NCBI RefSeq assembly: GCF_003860135.1
Contig: NZ_RQYN01000001.1
Coordinates: 62,001 to 126,000, forward strand
Source of the DNA: Tannerella forsythia
GTDB taxonomy: Bacteria > Bacteroidota > Bacteroidia > Bacteroidales > Tannerellaceae
Direction: 5' to 3'
Length of the DNA stretch: 64,000 nucleotides
A program made the position numbers and the translations under genes. This document shows positions 1 to 9,106 of the stretch, in pieces (the first letter of the stretch is position 1; every line of letters begins with the position of its first letter). A model generated the notes under the pieces. It saw only the letters and a list, made by a program, of their open reading frames with translations, was not told where the DNA came from and searched no databases.

Positions 1-558
1 AAGATAGAAAGTAATGCTCCATGCCATGGGTATGCGAAGAGGTGTGTCGGCCAACAGCGGGCCGGTTTCCAACCATCCGGCAAACATGACGAGAATACCT
101 TGCCCGAAAATATTGGCCAACCGGTAAAACGTGTTACGGATACCGACAAAAAAAGACTGCTCGCCCGAAGTAAGCCCGAGCATATAAAAGCCGTCCGCCG
201 CAATATCGTGCGTTGCTGAGCTGAACGCCAGCAGCCAGAAGAAAGCGAGCGTCAGTTGCAGGTAATAATCGGTCGGGATAAAGAAGGCGATGCCTGCAAA
301 CCCTGCCCCGATAAGGAGCTGCATGCTGACGATCCACCAGCGTTTCGTCTTCAGCAGATCGACGAACGGGCTCCAGAACGGCTTGATTACCCAGGGCAGA
401 TACAGCCAGCTGGTGTAGAGCGCAATCTCGGTATTTGAAAGTCCTAAACGTTTATACATGATGACGGCTACCGTCATGACGGCTACATAAGGCAGTCCTT
501 CCGCAAAGTAAAGCGTCGGCACCCATCCCCACGCGTTCGTTCTTTTCTCTGTTTTCAT
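1..558 (-). CDS. AmpG-like MFS permease (partial, C-terminus outside window)
   Basis: The 186 visible residues are the N-terminal half of a major facilitator permease of the AmpG type, inner-membrane carriers that import muropeptides or wall sugars. Near the start are the residues WGWVPTLYFAEGLPYV, followed by several hydrophobic spans and the short loop KPFWSPFVD between helices 2 and 3, typical of AmpG-like proteins. The start at 558 is the first Met of the frame and lies 16 bp after the SpoIID-like gene, so it is the last visible gene of the leftward operon. The substrate (anhydro-muropeptide, MurNAc or another sugar) is inferred from family and neighbours only. Confidence 0.8.
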   Translation of the reverse strand, partial: MKTEKRTNAWGWVPTLYFAEGLPYVAVMTVAVIMYKRLGLSNTEIALYTSWLYLPWVIKPFWSPFVDLLKTKRWWIVSMQLLIGAGFAGIAFFIPTDYYLQLTLAFFWLLAFSSATHDIAADGFYMLGLTSGEQSFFVGIRNTFYRLANIFGQGILVMFAGWLETGPLLADTPLRIPMAWSITFYL

Positions 559-574
559 TTGTTGTTTGTTTTAG

Positions 575-1891
575 TTAATCGTATGCTTTTTCGATGGATG
601 CGTCGATATAATAATGTAACAGAATCTTATCGTAAGGGTATTGCTGCTCGCCCATGACAGCTGCGCCGATCTGGCATAGCCCTACGCCATGCCCCCATCC
701 CGCGCCGGTCAGGGTAAAACGCCCGGGGATTCCGTCCGAGATGTCGACTTTGTCTATCACGAAAGCAGAACTATACAGGTGCGACGTCGATAACGTGCGT
801 CGTATCTCCAGCTCTTTTCCGATGGTCAACGTGCGCTTGCTACCCACAATTTTCAACTTGATCAGCCGTCCGGATGTACCGCGTTCGACAGGCACCAGAT
901 CGATAATCCGGCCGAAGTCGATACCTGACCGTTCACGGATCAGTGCAGCCAGTTCGTCTTGTCCGTACGTCACCGTCCAACGATAAAACTGCGTTGTCTC
1001 CTGATCATAGTGATTAAGAACCTGCGAGAGAATCTTCGCGTCGGCGGTATTGCAGAAAGCTTCCGGCGATGTACGTATCCATCGGTCGGCTTCGGCTTCT
1101 ACGGTCAGATCAGGTAATTCCGTCACGGTTTTACTGTCGCGCTGTTTCGCCAGATAAGGATGCTCAACCTCTTCCCAGCAGCTCCCGAATTCTTCGAAGA
1201 CGCCTCCGCAACATTTCGAGAAACGGGCATCGCAAATTTTCCCGCCGTACATCAGCAGCTCGCCACGGGTAGCGGCTACAGCTTCCCGTACGGTCTCTGT
1301 CGAAGCGCGGGTGATTCCCTGATAGCGTTGGCAGTGGTCGTCGGCACAGACATCGAAATGAAGATGATCTTCCCGGTCGTACCATTTGATTAACTCCTCA
1401 TCCGTCTGTGTGCATGTCGTGTACGTATCTTGCTTGTCGGCAAGCGCTTTGTTTTTCTCCATTTGCGCCAGCAGCCAGCTTCGTGAAATGACGGCGTGCG
1501 CTTTCAACAGTTCAAGCGAGGCCGTAGCACTCATCTCGGACGAAATCACGCTGATCAGATAATCTTCGACTCCAATCACATTGATGCCGGTCAGTTTGCC
1601 GTTTTCGACAATCACATGGAACGCTCCCTGAAAACGTTGATGTTCTTTACGTTCCCAATGAAAATTAATCCCGATCGTTACATCCCGAATCTCGAAACTT
1701 CCCGATAACGCGTCTACCGGCTCGAATTGCAGCTCGTCGTACAGACGACCTTGCCAGATGATTTGACCGTTTTTATACGTCACCGTCTGCGTGCCGCTTA
1801 CTTCGCACCCATCGATGCGATACGGAGCAAGTAAGACGAATTCAATTTCCGGCTCGAAAAGGATGCCGACTTTTACTTTCGGTTCTGTCAT
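575..1891 (-). CDS. SpoIID/LytB-domain protein
   Basis: 438 residues with a SpoIID domain. Visible marks are AHAVISRSW (about residue 130), the region [12 protein letters not shown] (about 225) and the C-terminal [16 protein letters not shown], which matches the GxGWGHGVGxxQ signature of SpoIID, a lytic transglycosylase acting on denuded glycan in sporulating Firmicutes, and of LytB amidase enhancers. No signal peptide or membrane anchor is visible: the protein begins [19 protein letters not shown] periplasmic role therefore needs an unseen export route or a longer start. It lies 9 bp after the DUF4922 gene and before the AmpG-like permease, which suggests a role in wall-sugar processing (inference). 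Confidence 0.8.
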   Translation of the reverse strand: MTEPKVKVGILFEPEIEFVLLAPYRIDGCEVSGTQTVTYKNGQIIWQGRLYDELQFEPVDALSGSFEIRDVTIGINFHWERKEHQRFQGAFHVIVENGKLTGINVIGVEDYLISVISSEMSATASLELLKAHAVISRSWLLAQMEKNKALADKQDTYTTCTQTDEELIKWYDREDHLHFDVCADDHCQRYQGITRASTETVREAVAATRGELLMYGGKICDARFSKCCGGVFEEFGSCWEEVEHPYLAKQRDSKTVTELPDLTVEAEADRWIRTSPEAFCNTADAKILSQVLNHYDQETTQFYRWTVTYGQDELAALIRERSGIDFGRIIDLVPVERGTSGRLIKLKIVGSKRTLTIGKELEIRRTLSTSHLYSSAFVIDKVDISDGIPGRFTLTGAGWGHGVGLCQIGAAVMGEQQYPYDKILLHYYIDASIEKAYD

Positions 1892-1900
1892 AGCTTTTTC

Positions 1901-2836
1901 TTATACGTTTTCTTTAATCTGTTGCTGTAACCGACGGAAATCTTCCGGTCGGATGCTGACTTCTTCCATCACCTGACGGATGGTTTGCAAGGTAATCTTA
2001 TCGTAATCTTTTTCCTGTACAGTAATGAACACTCCGCCCATATCTACCGATCCCGGACTGATCAGGAGGTTTTCTTCTCCTTCGGCATAATAGCAGGCCG
2101 GCCGGTGGGCAGCCCTCGGGAAGATACACATGAACCATTTACCCTGTTCGTACCATGCCAGCAAGTTCATCATCGGTTCTCCGGATGTTTCATCCGGCGT
2201 CATTACACGGTAAATGGTCTCAAACAGATGGATGGCGTCCACTTTCTCACTTGCTTCGATGACTAATCTCGGTGCCGGTGTCCGATCTGCGTACCATAGA
2301 ATGGCGTCGTTATATCGGAGAACCTCCCCGGATATTCCGTGTCGCGGGTTTTCTTCTACCGGCAACAGTCCTTTGTTTCCTGCCTGAAAATGAAAATGGT
2401 CAGGAGCCGATGCTCCGCATTTGGGACCGTTGTAAAACACCACATAACGGTCGAGTTCCTGTGCCAGATCGAGCATATCGTCGATGCGTCCTTCGATGCG
2501 CTGGTCGACATGCTGCATCTCGGGGATCGTCAGATGGCGCGGAAAAATCGGGAACGGGTTGACCAATATCTGATAACGCGTTTTGAACGCGATGCCCCGC
2601 TGCTCGACCGGCAGATGATGCGGACAGAGGAAACAGGCACGGGCACGGATGGATTGCGTATCGACCTTGGCCGACGAAGAGGTGATGCGTGCGGGATTGA
2701 ATTGCACCTTGTACAAGGAATCTCCGTCTTCGAAGTACTTCGTCCGCACTTGATCCAATGCACGATAATTATTACCGGCCAAGGTCCAGACGGCCAGTTG
2801 CTCTTCAAACAGCTTATCTACGGTTTCTTGCATCAT
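1901..2836 (-). CDS. DUF4922 (HIT/GalT-like fold) protein
   Basis: About 311 residues. The start at 2836 is preferred because its ATG overlaps the TGA of the upstream glycosyltransferase (ATGA coupling); a longer in-frame start at 2881 would overlap that gene by 49 bp. The motif [11 protein letters not shown] near residue 146 contains an HxHxQ triad as in ATP adenylyltransferase/GDP-sugar phosphorylase relatives of the HIT superfamily, with [15 protein letters not shown] upstream. Established: DUF4922 proteins are common in Bacteroidales. Inferred: a nucleotidyl-transfer or phosphorolysis step on a sugar phosphate, perhaps coupled to the GT2 protein. The substrate is unknown. Confidence 0.72.
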   Translation of the reverse strand: MMQETVDKLFEEQLAVWTLAGNNYRALDQVRTKYFEDGDSLYKVQFNPARITSSSAKVDTQSIRARACFLCPHHLPVEQRGIAFKTRYQILVNPFPIFPRHLTIPEMQHVDQRIEGRIDDMLDLAQELDRYVVFYNGPKCGASAPDHFHFQAGNKGLLPVEENPRHGISGEVLRYNDAILWYADRTPAPRLVIEASEKVDAIHLFETIYRVMTPDETSGEPMMNLLAWYEQGKWFMCIFPRAAHRPACYYAEGEENLLISPGSVDMGGVFITVQEKDYDKITLQTIRQVMEEVSIRPEDFRRLQQQIKENV

Positions 2837-4299
2837 TGCTTCCGTTTTTTGTTCATGGCGATACGCGCCTCTAATTCCCATGTGCGTATCCTGTCTTTAT
2901 ATACATTATGATGATTCATCTTTACGATATCGAGCGCTGCGTCGGAATTGTCTTCCCAACGGCGGCAAAGATACACCACATCGTAGATACGCCCAATCTG
3001 ATAATGGCGCGAGAAAGCCAGACCGAGCGCGTAATCCTCGCCATAGCTCGTATTGGGCACTTTAATCTCGCGAAGCAGTGGAGTATAGAACGCCCGCGGA
3101 GCACCCAGTCCGTTGATGCGAAGCGCGTTGTTTCGGCCATTGTCGGACGTCCACTCTTTGTGATCGATAATGCCGGGCGGGATCATCTGCATGTGGAAGT
3201 CCGTCATCATGTACGTCCCTACGACCATCGCACATTGTTGTTCGTAGAAGGTATCCACCATTTTCTGCAGCGTATGTTCGTCCTTGTACACATCATCACT
3301 GTCGAGCTGTACGGCAAATTTACCGCAGGCTTCGTGGTGTACACCGGTGTTCCAGCACCCGCCGATCCCGAGGTCGGTTCGTTCCGGAATCAGATGGATC
3401 ACGCGTTCATCGGATGTGTATTTCCGAATGGCTTCGGTCGTGCCGTCGGTCGAATGATTATCGATGATAATCAGGTTGTATTTGAATGTTGTTTGTTGAT
3501 TTAATACAGAGCGAATCGCGTCTTCGACGGTGCGCACACGGTTGCGCACAGGGATGATCACTGAAGCCTCATATTCGAAATGTCCGGCATCGAAAGCGAT
3601 TGACCCGAACGAAGGTTCCAGATATCCGCCAATCTCTTTCAGATGCTCCGTGCAGGCTTGCTCCATCTCGATTTGTACGTCACGGTTCTTCGGGTCTACA
3701 TAATCGAATATCTTCTCGCCGCTCTTACGCGTGTCAGACAGGACTTCGGTATACAAATATTCATTGATATGTACCAGCGCATTCTTTTGAGACAACTTTA
3801 ACCGCAAGTCATACAGTCCGGCAAACCGGTAGGGTGACGTCATGCGTGCGGCAGCTTCGCGGAAGGCATCCGAACGGAACAGTAATACGGAGCCGAAGTC
3901 GAAATCGTCGCGCAGACTTCCCATCTGATAATCGATGACCGGCGCCTGCTTTTGGGTCGTTCCTGCTGTCTGATACCGGTCGGCATATACCATTCCGGCT
4001 TGTGTATCTTCGAGGATTTGCACCATACGTTCCAGCGCGAAATACCCCAAAGCCAGTGTCGAATATTTCGTATAGAAAAGCGTATAATCCGTTTCGGCTT
4101 TTTCAGCCATAGCCCGGATCGTCTCGCTACCGAAAAGCGATGAAACCGTTATCGTTTCACATCCGTCTATCGCAGGCTGCGGCTCTGCGGCAAGCAGATA
4201 AATGGAACCTGTCTGCGGACTGCTTTTCAGTGCAGCAATTGTTTCTCGTACTTGTGCTTCGTCTTCCATCGGGATGAAGCAGGTTATCTTTGCTCTCAT
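2833..4299 (-). CDS. two-part glycosyltransferase family 2 protein
   Basis: 488 residues. A GT-A domain starts near residue 245 ([18 protein letters not shown], then [15 protein letters not shown] and the metal-binding stretch QLDSDDVY), typical of family 2. The first roughly 240 residues form a second, weaker nucleotide-sugar-like region (TYMVYADRY-type strand, LLFRSDAF), so the protein may be a tandem GT-A. No membrane segment is seen, so it is probably cytoplasmic or peripheral. It lies 23 bp after the amidase-like gene and is translationally coupled by ATGA to the DUF4922 gene. Acceptor and donor are unknown; the operon suggests an amino-sugar or wall-derived glycan. Confidence 0.8.
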   Translation of the reverse strand: MRAKITCFIPMEDEAQVRETIAALKSSPQTGSIYLLAAEPQPAIDGCETITVSSLFGSETIRAMAEKAETDYTLFYTKYSTLALGYFALERMVQILEDTQAGMVYADRYQTAGTTQKQAPVIDYQMGSLRDDFDFGSVLLFRSDAFREAAARMTSPYRFAGLYDLRLKLSQKNALVHINEYLYTEVLSDTRKSGEKIFDYVDPKNRDVQIEMEQACTEHLKEIGGYLEPSFGSIAFDAGHFEYEASVIIPVRNRVRTVEDAIRSVLNQQTTFKYNLIIIDNHSTDGTTEAIRKYTSDERVIHLIPERTDLGIGGCWNTGVHHEACGKFAVQLDSDDVYKDEHTLQKMVDTFYEQQCAMVVGTYMMTDFHMQMIPPGIIDHKEWTSDNGRNNALRINGLGAPRAFYTPLLREIKVPNTSYGEDYALGLAFSRHYQIGRIYDVVYLCRRWEDNSDAALDIVKMNHHNVYKDRIRTWELEARIAMNKKRKQ

Positions 4300-4322
4300 A
4301 TCGTTTTGCTTTTTATTCGTTC

Positions 4323-7300
4323 TTATTTCTGATTAAAAAATGTAAGGATCGATTCCATCAGCCGGTCTCTCGCTTCGCCGGTGCGAACCGATTCAAAGGG
4401 GAAACCGAGGATACATGTTTTATATTTGCCCCGATAAGCCACGCCTGCGCTGATATTGTTTTCGGCATAGCGTAAGATCGTGTGTCCGCCTTCTCCGGCC
4501 GGCTCGATACCGTCCGGCGATTCGACCACATAAGCCTTTTTGTTTAGCACATGATGATAATTATATCGGCCCGAAAAGACAGGGAATGGCGACGGAGCGC
4601 TTTTGACTTCGCCCGTGATAGCCGCCCGACCGGTCCGCCACTGAAAGCGGAGTGTGTTTGTCGCAAAATCGCGATCGGCCGGTGTCGCTGCCGGGTGATC
4701 CCATAAGTCGGACCCGACGTAGGCTCCCGATACAAAAATATGCCCTCCCGACTGGCAATAAGCCGTTATGGCTTCCTGCAACCCAGTGCTGAAGGTCTTG
4801 AATTGTAAGGGGACAACGCCTCCACGTCCCATTTTCGTCTGTCGCTGTTTTCCCAGAATCAGATCGACGATGGAGTAGTCGCTCAGGGTGATCTGTTTCG
4901 ACTCGACGGCCTCGTTGCTACAGGAAACAAATGAATAACCGGCTTTTAAAATAGAAGCGCCATGTGTCGACGGATAGTCGAACGTGTTGCCTGCAATCAC
5001 CAACGTGTCGCAGTTTGAGTGGCTGTCGCCGAACCCGGCGGCATCGTCGTCCATCCACGGAATCGATCGCCGGAACTCTTTCATCGGGCCTACATAGCTG
5101 ATGTCATGAATATACGGCACGCCGTGATCGATCCAGTCCGTAAATCCGGCAATGCTGTCGCCGGTAAAATCAGCCGGTGCTGAAATCCGGTCGAATCCGT
5201 TGACGATCAAAACGGTTCCTTTTTCGTTCACAGCGCGTGCCGCCGAGAGGATTTCGGAAGGGAAGCTTTCCCCTCCTTCATTTAAGGCTGTGACCTTATA
5301 ACTGTAGATGATGCCGGGAGACTGTATATTCCGGAACGAATTTTGTTTGACGATGGTACCATTGTCGAAAGCCCCATCACCGACGCGTGTGTAAACCATG
5401 TACCGTTGAGCTTCGGCGGTAGGTTCCAACGGATCGGATACGGCCTGCCACGAGAGTTCAACTTCGTTCGATCCGACAAACTGCAAACGCATGTGATCAA
5501 CCGGAAGAGGTTGTACCACGTATTTTTGCGCGTATTGAGAACAAATGAACCGGAGCATGCCTTTGTAGATGGCGCGACTGACGGTAAACCGGAAACGGGG
5601 ATCGATCCCGTAGCGCATATCGGCAAAATTCTGATGCGAGAGCAGTTCCAGCAGCATAGTCGGTACGCGGGGCGTACGTGCTTCGGAATACGGTTTGTCC
5701 CACATACCTCGCCGGCTCCACCTCGGTTCGTGCAGTGCTCGAATATCGTTCACGATCTGACTCTGAATCAGGTCGGTCAACTCACGTGCAGCATAGCGTG
5801 ACGCGCCATTGGCGTATTGTCCGTCATATACGTCGGTGAAGAAGATGCCGAGCGTTCCGACAATCGAGTCGTTGGGTGTTGTTCCGGCATCGGAATGGAA
5901 GGCGAAAGCCAGATCGACGGGGATATTCAGCCCTTCTTCTTTCGGGTTGAGCGATGAGCCGCCACACAAGTAATTCACCCATTTTCCGCGTGAGCGATAA
6001 TCGTCTGTATAGTCGTTCTTCCCCTGACTGTCGGAATAGATCGTGTCGGGAATACCGGCCCATTGCATCCAGTAACGTGCCGCTTCGGTGAAACGCGGAT
6101 AACCGCTGATTTCGTTGGGGCTGTCGATGGCTGTGAGCATCTCGGCCGCACCCGGTGCATCCGAGCTTTTGACGTTGCTCGTTATCATTGCATCATGCGA
6201 AGTTCCCCGTGCGATGTTTCCGTATCCTCCTCCTATTTTAACGGCGTCGGCTGAAATAAGTTTACCGGACTCGGACGACCGGTTGCTTAACACCACCTTA
6301 TTGGCATCGTTTTTACCTTGGTCGAAGTCGAAATGTCCAAGGTAAATCCATGTCCCTCCGCCCATTTGCTGGTTAACGGAGAATTCGGAGCGCTCTCCCC
6401 CGTGATATACGGTATAGCGTGCGTCCGTCGTACTGTTCGCGAGAGTCCGGTAAGAGATGTAGACGGCATACCTGCCCTTCTCAGGGATGTCGGGAATCCA
6501 TTCGGCACGGCTTTCGTCTCCTTTTCGAATACTTTCCGTCACCCGGTAAGTGCCTTCTTCAAACGGATTCTCGAAATCGACATAGTGCTTACGCAGATGA
6601 GCGAATCCGGGGCCTTCTCCCGTGTGCCAGCCTTTCATCGCCGTGTATTCGATGTAGTGAGAATTATTTCGGCATCCGTCGTTATCGATGACAATTTCTC
6701 TTGTCTGTACGTCGCGTTCGCGCGGGATCAGCACATTCGCACCGGCGTTTTCGAGCATCGGAACCAGATAAGGTAATACAAAACTTTGCGTGTACAAGTC
6801 TTCTACGGTTTGGAACGTACGAGCGCGTTGCCATTCCCAACGGTTGAGTTTCGACTCGTAATAGAATCCATGACTTTGCCAAAGAGCGATGTGCCGGTTT
6901 TGCAATCCGTATTTCGGCGTGTAAGGTACGGAGAGCCGGGTCACTAACGGCTTACTGAGCACCTGACGGAATGTCTTTTGTTTGTTGTTTTTCTTTGCTT
7001 TGAATGCGAGAGGAATAAGCTCTTCGATAGCATGATGCTCTGTTCTTACCTGAACGCTATGCTTTTTGTATTCTTCAGGCAGGAGGTTTTTAATGTTACG
7101 GTATATTTCAGCCACATTATCTTCCCGGAAAGGGAGATAAGAACAATTTGTATTGGCAAAAAGAACAATCTGATTCTTTCGGACATCGATCGAATCGATC
7201 GTAATCTTGCCGATCGAAACTTCCTTTTTCGAAAAAGCGGTTAAATAGCTACCTATTTGTTCCTGTACGTTTTTCGGAAAGGTCTGCGCCTGTATAGCCT

Positions 7301-7382
7301 GTGAAAAGAGACAGCAGCAGATTACCCACCATGAATATTTTATCTTGTGCCCGAGCCTTTCGGCTGTTTTTTTATGTTTCAT
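4323..7382 (-). CDS. exported amidase_3-like protein with golvesin-type insert and FN3 domain
   Basis: 1019 residues beginning with a signal peptide ending SQAIQAQ. A zinc-amidase fold (N-acetylmuramoyl-L-alanine amidase type) appears split: [13 protein letters not shown] (about 170) and [13 protein letters not shown] come first, then after a long insert AFHSDAGTT and [14 protein letters not shown], which match the SxHxNA and LxELxFxSN blocks. The insert (about 240-400) looks like the golvesin/xanthan-lyase type beta domain. An FN3-like segment (about 650-730) and an unassigned C-terminal domain follow. Database entries of this kind are often named xanthan lyase. The amidase reading is from motifs only, but it fits the AmpG and SpoIID neighbours. 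First gene of the operon. Confidence 0.75.
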   Translation of the reverse strand: MKHKKTAERLGHKIKYSWWVICCCLFSQAIQAQTFPKNVQEQIGSYLTAFSKKEVSIGKITIDSIDVRKNQIVLFANTNCSYLPFREDNVAEIYRNIKNLLPEEYKKHSVQVRTEHHAIEELIPLAFKAKKNNKQKTFRQVLSKPLVTRLSVPYTPKYGLQNRHIALWQSHGFYYESKLNRWEWQRARTFQTVEDLYTQSFVLPYLVPMLENAGANVLIPRERDVQTREIVIDNDGCRNNSHYIEYTAMKGWHTGEGPGFAHLRKHYVDFENPFEEGTYRVTESIRKGDESRAEWIPDIPEKGRYAVYISYRTLANSTTDARYTVYHGGERSEFSVNQQMGGGTWIYLGHFDFDQGKNDANKVVLSNRSSESGKLISADAVKIGGGYGNIARGTSHDAMITSNVKSSDAPGAAEMLTAIDSPNEISGYPRFTEAARYWMQWAGIPDTIYSDSQGKNDYTDDYRSRGKWVNYLCGGSSLNPKEEGLNIPVDLAFAFHSDAGTTPNDSIVGTLGIFFTDVYDGQYANGASRYAARELTDLIQSQIVNDIRALHEPRWSRRGMWDKPYSEARTPRVPTMLLELLSHQNFADMRYGIDPRFRFTVSRAIYKGMLRFICSQYAQKYVVQPLPVDHMRLQFVGSNEVELSWQAVSDPLEPTAEAQRYMVYTRVGDGAFDNGTIVKQNSFRNIQSPGIIYSYKVTALNEGGESFPSEILSAARAVNEKGTVLIVNGFDRISAPADFTGDSIAGFTDWIDHGVPYIHDISYVGPMKEFRRSIPWMDDDAAGFGDSHSNCDTLVIAGNTFDYPSTHGASILKAGYSFVSCSNEAVESKQITLSDYSIVDLILGKQRQTKMGRGGVVPLQFKTFSTGLQEAITAYCQSGGHIFVSGAYVGSDLWDHPAATPADRDFATNTLRFQWRTGRAAITGEVKSAPSPFPVFSGRYNYHHVLNKKAYVVESPDGIEPAGEGGHTILRYAENNISAGVAYRGKYKTCILGFPFESVRTGEARDRLMESILTFFNQK

Positions 7383-7511
7383 CTATAAAATCAAATTTGC
7401 TTCTTGATATATCCACTGTTCGGAAAGAGGCTGATCATTCCTCTTGCCATATAGTTTAATGTATATGCTTCTCCTCACGCGGTGGATATATTTCTTCTGT
7501 TATACTACGGA

Positions 7512-7557
7512 CAAAGATAGGCTTTTGTTTTAATATCGGAAACAAAGATTCCGATAT
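7512..7557 (-). promoter_or_regulatory. leftward -7 element with inverted repeat (candidate operator)
   Basis: On the minus strand TATCTTTG at 7512-7519 matches the Bacteroidetes -7 consensus TAnnTTTG. Just upstream, where the -33 box should lie, is a perfect inverted repeat: ATATCGGAA (7533-7541), 7 bp, TTCCGATAT (7549-7557). A TTTG on the minus strand (7543-7546) lies inside it at 23 bp spacing. A repeat across the -33 region is a typical place for a repressor or activator site (inference). Confidence 0.5.
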
Positions 7558-7802
7558 TTTTTGAATTATACTTATTAATTTGCAAATTTAGCGCATGATT
7601 TGACTGTAGTTAGCGCATGTTTTTTCGGTGTTTTTTCAAAAGCATTTCTGTCGGAGGATAGGGTGTTTGCTATGGATAAAGATTTACATATCGATTTGAA
7701 AGTAGCGGCTATTTATGCATGATTGATTGAAACAATTTGTCAGTGTCGATCAAAAAACAGCCTATATGCTGCGACTCTGAGCCGAGTCTGAGAAAAGATT
7801 CG

Positions 7803-7835
7803 TTTGGAGACAAATCTAAAAAACTATTATCTTTG
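7803..7835 (+). promoter_or_regulatory. promoter of the kinase gene
   Basis: TTTG (7803-7806), 21 bp, TATCTTTG (7828-7835) fits the Bacteroidetes housekeeping promoter exactly. The predicted transcript starts a few bases later, giving a leader of about 20 nt before the ATG at 7862. It also argues against an in-frame start at 7835, which would lie in the -7 box. Confidence 0.75.
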
Positions 7836-7861
7836 TGTTTCAAACAGCATCTTTAATCGGA

Positions 7862-8716
7862 ATGAAATTAATAGCGGAAAGCGGATCGACAAAAACAGAA
7901 TGGGCGCTGGTGGAAGGCGAGCACTTGATACAGCGTGTTTTCACAGAGGGTCTGAATCCTTTTTTTCAAACAAGAAGAGAAATCAGTCGGAGTATTAGGC
8001 TCGGGCTACCCGACTCGTTTTTTAAACGCAAACTGGAGCAGGTCTTTTTTTATGGGGCGGGGTGTACCTCGGCTGAGAAGAAGAATGTCGTAGAGGCTTC
8101 TTTAGTCGCCCAATTCAAAACACCGGCTTACGTGGAAAGCGATTTGTTGGCTGCCGCACGGGGGCTGTTTCAGCACGAGTCCGGGATTGCCTGCATTCTT
8201 GGAACGGGCTCGAATTCATGTTTCTACGATGGAGATTCAATTGTTAAAAATGTACGCGCAGGAGGGTATATTTTAGGCGATGAAGGAAGTGGGGCCGCTT
8301 TGGGAAAGCAATTTCTCTCGGATGTCTTGAAAAAACTTGCTCCGCAGGTACTGATCGATGATTTCTTCGAAAAGTACGACTTGACACCTCACGATGTAAT
8401 GGATGCGGTTTATAATCGTCCGTTTCCTAATCGTTTTTTAGCGGAGCAGTCTTGTTTTTTAGCTGATTATCTTCGTCTTGATTATGTAAAAGGATTGTTG
8501 CTTTCCAATCTGCGCAGCTTTTTTCTGCGTAATGTGATGCAATATGACTATCTGAATTATCCGATTCGCTTTGTCGGATCGGTGGCATATAATTATGCGG
8601 ATTTATTGCATCAGGTCGGAAAAGAGTTTGGGGTAGAGCTAAGCGTGGTGGAAGAAACCCCTATGGGTGGGTTAATCAAATACCATGCCTTCCCTCCGGA
8701 TGATGCCGGAAGCTGA
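7862..8716 (+). CDS. BadF/BadG-type amino-sugar kinase (GlcNAc/MurNAc kinase-like)
   Basis: 284 residues of the ASKHA kinase fold. The start at 7862 gives MKLIAESGSTKTEW, the usual first strand and phosphate-1 loop of N-acetylglucosamine kinase-like proteins. CILGTGSNS (about 113) and GDEGSGAALGK (about 138) are the phosphate-2 and sugar-binding loops. Such enzymes phosphorylate GlcNAc or MurNAc in the cytoplasm; T. forsythia MurK belongs to this group. Placement opposite an AmpG/SpoIID/amidase operon supports a wall-sugar salvage role, but the substrate cannot be read from sequence. It has its own promoter and a short terminator-like hairpin over its stop. Confidence 0.82.
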   Translation: MKLIAESGSTKTEWALVEGEHLIQRVFTEGLNPFFQTRREISRSIRLGLPDSFFKRKLEQVFFYGAGCTSAEKKNVVEASLVAQFKTPAYVESDLLAAARGLFQHESGIACILGTGSNSCFYDGDSIVKNVRAGGYILGDEGSGAALGKQFLSDVLKKLAPQVLIDDFFEKYDLTPHDVMDAVYNRPFPNRFLAEQSCFLADYLRLDYVKGLLLSNLRSFFLRNVMQYDYLNYPIRFVGSVAYNYADLLHQVGKEFGVELSVVEETPMGGLIKYHAFPPDDAGS

Positions 8717-8732
8717 TTTTCTGCTTCTTTTT
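8709..8732 (+). terminator. short intrinsic terminator candidate after the kinase gene
   Basis: GAAGC (8709-8713) and GCTTC (8723-8727) form a 5-bp stem followed by a T run. The stem includes the last codons and the stop codon. The short stem makes this only a moderate candidate. Confidence 0.4.
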
Positions 8733-9106
8733 GTTACTTCGCATGGTTTTTTGTTTTTATTTTTCAAACAATCATTTGTTAAATCTTGAGCCTAATTCAT
8801 AAAAAAGAAGAATAAAAGTTCTTAATGTGAAAATTATAGTATACCTTTGCTTGTACAAAAATGCAAAATAGTATACTTTTAATTGTATAAAGAGCAAACA
8901 GGAATAGAAACAACGAGAACATATATTTAATGTAATACTTGACAATTAACAGGAAAGAATAAACAATCCCTTAAAAAAGAGAGCCTATGGAAATGATTTG
9001 TCTGAAAAGCACCCATATCGTTGCGGACTCGAGATGCGTTTGCATATAACGTTTTTCGGATATTTCATATTCCATCTACAAACAATCATTAAAAGCATAA
9101 ATCAAT
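8717..9106. promoter_or_regulatory. upstream region of susC1 with direct repeat around GTATAC
   Basis: A 390-bp gap before the first susC-like gene. A 23-bp imperfect direct repeat (19 of 23 identical) lies at 8837-8859 and 8869-8891, each copy containing the palindrome GTATAC and then a TTGTA. TACCTTTG at 8842-8849, inside the first copy, fits the -7 consensus; no good -33 box was found. That gives a leader of about 250 nt before susC1. The repeats are a candidate regulator-binding site for the locus. Confidence 0.45.

Larger units (their letters stand above)
7383..7861. other. divergent intergenic region between amidase-like gene and kinase gene
   Basis: This 479-bp gap holds a minus-strand -7 element, a 9+9 bp inverted repeat, two copies of TTAGCGCATG (7588-7597 and 7610-7619) 22 bp apart, and a complete plus-strand promoter for the kinase gene. 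No coding potential is evident. The repeats suggest shared control of both transcription units, probably by one or two regulators. Confidence 0.5.
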
